A DNA stretch of 64,000 nucleotides, taken from Flavobacterium salmonis (GTDB lineage Bacteria; Bacteroidota; Bacteroidia; Flavobacteriales; Flavobacteriaceae). Where the stretch lies: the NCBI RefSeq assembly GCF_903819435.1, contig NZ_CAIJDP010000062.1, positions 1 to 64,000 on the forward strand, read 5' to 3'. The translations under genes and the position numbers were made by a program. The stretch's first letter is position 1. Each line of letters opens with the position of its first letter. This document shows positions 61,088-64,000 of the stretch, one piece after another. Under the pieces are notes generated by a model. The model was not told the DNA's origin. It saw only the letters and a program-made list of their open reading frames with translations, and did no database searches.

Positions 61088-62662
61088 ATGAAAAATACCT
61101 ATTTATATATTTTCTGTTTGAGTTTATTGTCTCTGGGTTCTTGTAGTTTAGAAACAGAACCATTGATAAATCAAACGGATACAAATTTTTACAAAACTAC
61201 TGAGGATGCTTACAGTGCATTAGTTGGTTGTTATGATGGTTTACAGGTAGCTACGGGTGCTTCCGGATTGGGTGTTCCTGTAATAAGTGAAGTGATGTCG
61301 GATGATTGTTTTGGAGGAACCGGTGCTTCAGATGGGTACAATTATGCATTAATAGACGAATTTGATAAAAGTCGTTCCCCAGCAGACGTGGATCTTCTAA
61401 ATGAAAACTGGAAAAATTATTATAAAGGAGTTCTACGATGCAATCTCTTTCTGTCTAAAATGGATCAGATTGAATGGAAAGGAGATACTGCTTTAAGAAA
61501 TACCTATGAATCTGAAACTAAATTTATCAGAGCTTATTTGTATTTTGAAATGGTACGTTTGTGGGGGAATATACCACTATTAACAGCACCTTCTGAAGAG
61601 AATATCCCACAGGCAACTCCTGAAGAAGTTTATAAAGTAATAGCTGAAGATTTAGTTTTTGCAGCAAACAATTTACCAACAGCGGCATACAATTCTGTAC
61701 CTAATGGAAGAATTACAAAATGGGCCGCAAAATCTTTATTAGGCCGTGTGTATTTATATTATACCGGATATTACGGAAAAACTGATTTAGCAGGAGTAGT
61801 AACCAAAGCACAGGCTTTAGGACATTTGGAAGATGTTATTTCGTCTAGTGGTCATGGTTTAGTTAGTGATTTTTCTACTTTATGGCCAGCCGCTTCGGTT
61901 GAAAAATATGCGGGTGAGAGTAATAAAGAGTTTGTTTTTTCTATAAAATACACTTACACCAGTGATTATAATGGAAATACGGATGGTAACGCCTGGTTAG
62001 TAATGTTTGGAATGAGAGAGTTTTCATCTTACCCTTATGCGCATGGATGGGGAGTAACGGTAAACTCAAAATTATGGGATGATTACGCTGCAAATGATAC
62101 TAGACGCGGAGCAACTATAATTGGAATTGAAGAAGAAGATATAGCGTTCAACAAAATAAACAGTCAAAGAGAATATACAGGTTACTACAATAAAAAATAC
62201 TGTCCAATGATTGATAAGGACGGAAAAGAACTTCCTATTGTTTTAGGTAGCCAGTTTTGGGATATCAGCCAGTTTCAGGATTATGTGGTATTAAGATACG
62301 CTGATGTTTTATTAATGGCAGCAGAATTAGGAAGCGGGAGCGCTCAGTCTTATTTTGACCAGGTGAGACAAAGAGCGTACAAAGCAAACTTTGCTTCATT
62401 ACCCCCAACTCAAGAAAATATCATGGAAGAAAGACGTTTAGAATTTGCTCTTGAAGGTGTAAGATATTGGGATTTATTACGTCAGGGAATTGGTATAGCT
62501 TCGTCAAAAATTGCAGGAAATACAACTTTGTTAAGCGGTGGAGTTGCCACAACAAAAACAATATCGGCTGCTAAAATTCAGGAAACAAAAGGATTATCTC
62601 AAATTCCTAATACGCAGATTACATTGTCAGGAAATGTTTTAAAACAAAATGCCGGCTGGTAA
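61088..62662 (+). CDS. SusD/RagB-family nutrient-binding lipoprotein
   Basis: A 524-residue lipoprotein: LSLLSLGSCSLETEP gives signal peptide and lipobox. SusD features: INQTDTNFYKTTEDAYSALVGCYDGL, TKFIRAYLYFEMVRLWGNIPLLTAP, TKWAAKSLLGRVYLYY, and near the end NIMEERRLEFALEGVRYWDLLRQG. It caps the SusC barrel at the cell surface and captures the glycan. It begins 11 bp after susC. Confidence 0.95.
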   Translation: MKNTYLYIFCLSLLSLGSCSLETEPLINQTDTNFYKTTEDAYSALVGCYDGLQVATGASGLGVPVISEVMSDDCFGGTGASDGYNYALIDEFDKSRSPADVDLLNENWKNYYKGVLRCNLFLSKMDQIEWKGDTALRNTYESETKFIRAYLYFEMVRLWGNIPLLTAPSEENIPQATPEEVYKVIAEDLVFAANNLPTAAYNSVPNGRITKWAAKSLLGRVYLYYTGYYGKTDLAGVVTKAQALGHLEDVISSSGHGLVSDFSTLWPAASVEKYAGESNKEFVFSIKYTYTSDYNGNTDGNAWLVMFGMREFSSYPYAHGWGVTVNSKLWDDYAANDTRRGATIIGIEEEDIAFNKINSQREYTGYYNKKYCPMIDKDGKELPIVLGSQFWDISQFQDYVVLRYADVLLMAAELGSGSAQSYFDQVRQRAYKANFASLPPTQENIMEERRLEFALEGVRYWDLLRQGIGIASSKIAGNTTLLSGGVATTKTISAAKIQETKGLSQIPNTQITLSGNVLKQNAGW

Positions 62663-62684
62663 TTTTAACTAAAAACTAAAGAAA

Positions 62685-64000
62685 ATGAAAAATATTAAAA
62701 TAGTAATTACAACATTTTTGACGCTGGTACTCCTAATGTCATCTTGTTCACCAGATACCTATTCGTTAGATGCTGTGACTGATAAGTCGGATATTAATTA
62801 TGAAATTACACAGGATTTTGCAGTAGATCCGGGAGGGAATACTGTAAAATTAACTAATAAAACTCCTGGAGTTGTGCTGACCTGGGATTACGTTACAGGA
62901 AAATCAAACAAAGCTACTGAAACGGTAAAATATGCCTTTAAAGGAAATTATACTATAAAAATTATAGCAGTAACAGGTGGTGGTATTGTAGAGTTGGATC
63001 CCTATACTGTGACCGTTACTCAGGATAATTTAAATTATGTAAACGACCCACTTTGGAATTTACTTACAGGTGGCGTTGGAAAATCTAAAACCTGGCTTTT
63101 GGATTTAAATGCAGATGGGGTTTCGAAATATTTTATTGGTCCAATGTACTTTTATGGTGCAGATAACGGATGGCTGGAAGGTGGAGATAATGGATGTTAT
63201 GGTGCTAGTTGTTGGAATTGGCTTCCGGAATGGAAAGGAAACACATGGATTGCAGCTAAAGGTGATTACGGAAGCATGACATTTAGTTTGGAAGGTGGTC
63301 CATTTTTAAAAACAGATCACAAAATGATGCCAGGTTATGGTCAGGAATCAGGTACGTTTTTTTTAGATGCTGATGCAAAAACGTTAACTACCTCTAATGC
63401 TACCATTTTACATACCAATGAAAATGAAAATTGTGTGGATAATTGGCACTCTATGAAAATTATGTCACTAACAGAAAACACATTACAAGTTGGTGTTTTA
63501 AGAAAAGGAAGTTGTGATGGTGCTGCAACATTGGTTTTTAATTTTATCTCAAAAGACTATAGCGATAACTGGGTACCGAAAGATGTTCCGGATCCAAACC
63601 CGGCAATTGATTTAAATGGTGGAAGTGTCGATGATTTATTATCAACTACAACTACAACCACTAAGACATGGGCCTTAAGCAAAGACAGCCCTTTTAACTG
63701 GACAGATTTAACAGGAGCATTTTTAAATCCTTGGAATACTGTAGCTGATTATCCGGACTGGGCAGCATTTACAGCAGCAGATCAGGCAACTGTAGTGAAA
63801 AATAAAATCTCTTTTTCTGATGATGGAACTGTTAAAACCGTAAAGAGCGATGGTACTACAACTTCAGGGACTTATACAACAAGTACTGATGGAACAAATA
63901 TTATCACTTTTGGCGGAATAAATCCTTCATTTGCGATAGGCAATTCCTGGGCAAGTGTATCTACTACTGCAAAAAACCAATGGAAAATTGTTAAAACAGC
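62685..64000 (+). CDS. PKD-like surface lipoprotein of the SusC/SusD locus (partial)
   Basis: Starts 22 bp after susD and runs off the window without a stop (438 codons visible). Signal peptide and lipobox LLMSSCSPDT. A PKD-like beta-sandwich at about 30-115 (VKLTNKTPGVVLTWDYVTGKSNKATETVKYAF). The following region is Trp/Gly-rich (KTWLLDLNADGVSKYFIGPMYFY, GASCWNWLPEW, KTWALSKDSPFNWTDL), typical of surface glycan-binding proteins encoded after SusD. Likely a SusE/F-position binding protein; the ligand is unknown. Confidence 0.85.
   Translation, partial: MKNIKIVITTFLTLVLLMSSCSPDTYSLDAVTDKSDINYEITQDFAVDPGGNTVKLTNKTPGVVLTWDYVTGKSNKATETVKYAFKGNYTIKIIAVTGGGIVELDPYTVTVTQDNLNYVNDPLWNLLTGGVGKSKTWLLDLNADGVSKYFIGPMYFYGADNGWLEGGDNGCYGASCWNWLPEWKGNTWIAAKGDYGSMTFSLEGGPFLKTDHKMMPGYGQESGTFFLDADAKTLTTSNATILHTNENENCVDNWHSMKIMSLTENTLQVGVLRKGSCDGAATLVFNFISKDYSDNWVPKDVPDPNPAIDLNGGSVDDLLSTTTTTTKTWALSKDSPFNWTDLTGAFLNPWNTVADYPDWAAFTAADQATVVKNKISFSDDGTVKTVKSDGTTTSGTYTTSTDGTNIITFGGINPSFAIGNSWASVSTTAKNQWKIVKT

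Overview
The window looks like chromosomal DNA from a Flavobacterium-type member of the Bacteroidota. This rests on low G+C, type IX secretion (T9SS) sorting domains at several protein C-termini, a SusC/SusD pair, a eukaryote-like single-chain glycyl-tRNA synthetase, Bacteroidota-style promoter boxes (TTG / TAnnTTTG) and few Shine-Dalgarno sites. No rRNA, tRNA, CRISPR array, transposase or phage gene was seen.

Layout. 1-7.8 kb: three tandem T9SS-exported surface proteins (the first only as its last 35 residues) that share a C-terminal module. 7.8-8.7 kb: a cupin/JmjC-like enzyme. 9.2-17.4 kb: an accessory type VI secretion island with a VgrG spike, a metzincin-type protease effector, four paralogous lipoproteins that are the likely immunity proteins, and two short remnants that keep the tail motif of the effector. 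17.4-22.5 kb: a TonB-type outer-membrane barrel divergent from a histidine kinase/OmpR-type regulator pair, with phased GGGTTAA boxes between them. 22.6-32.3 kb: housekeeping genes (bioB, ribF, comF-like, glyS) mixed with a secreted metalloprotease and a TPR protein. 32.5-36.6 kb: a signalling block with a LytTR regulator whose phospho-acceptor Asp is replaced by Glu, a tiny exported protein carrying a duplicated 14-residue motif, and a TPR histidine kinase/response regulator pair.

36.6-44.5 kb: thiL, then eleven small, mostly exported genes all on the minus strand. Between 40.5 and 44.4 kb the spacers share a family of imperfectly palindromic repeats, giving the layout of a gene-cassette array. 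44.5-48.6 kb: a very large repeat protein with a type B T9SS domain. 48.7-55.7 kb: a PfkB sugar kinase, a DinB/WYL-regulator pair, a compact operon of an Lgt-like membrane protein, a Tes-like radical SAM enzyme and a small membrane protein, then lepA. 55.8-64 kb: two tandem NrtR-like regulators with degenerate Nudix boxes, divergent from susC, susD and a PKD-like lipoprotein cut by the window end. This is the start of a polysaccharide utilisation locus.

The parts most worth attention are the VgrG/protease/immunity ladder with toxin-tail remnants, the cassette-like array, the Lgt-like/Tes-like operon, the paired regulators with nearly identical DNA-binding domains but divergent sensor domains, and the duplicated-motif peptide in the signalling block. 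All functions are assigned by reading motifs by eye; no database search was run.
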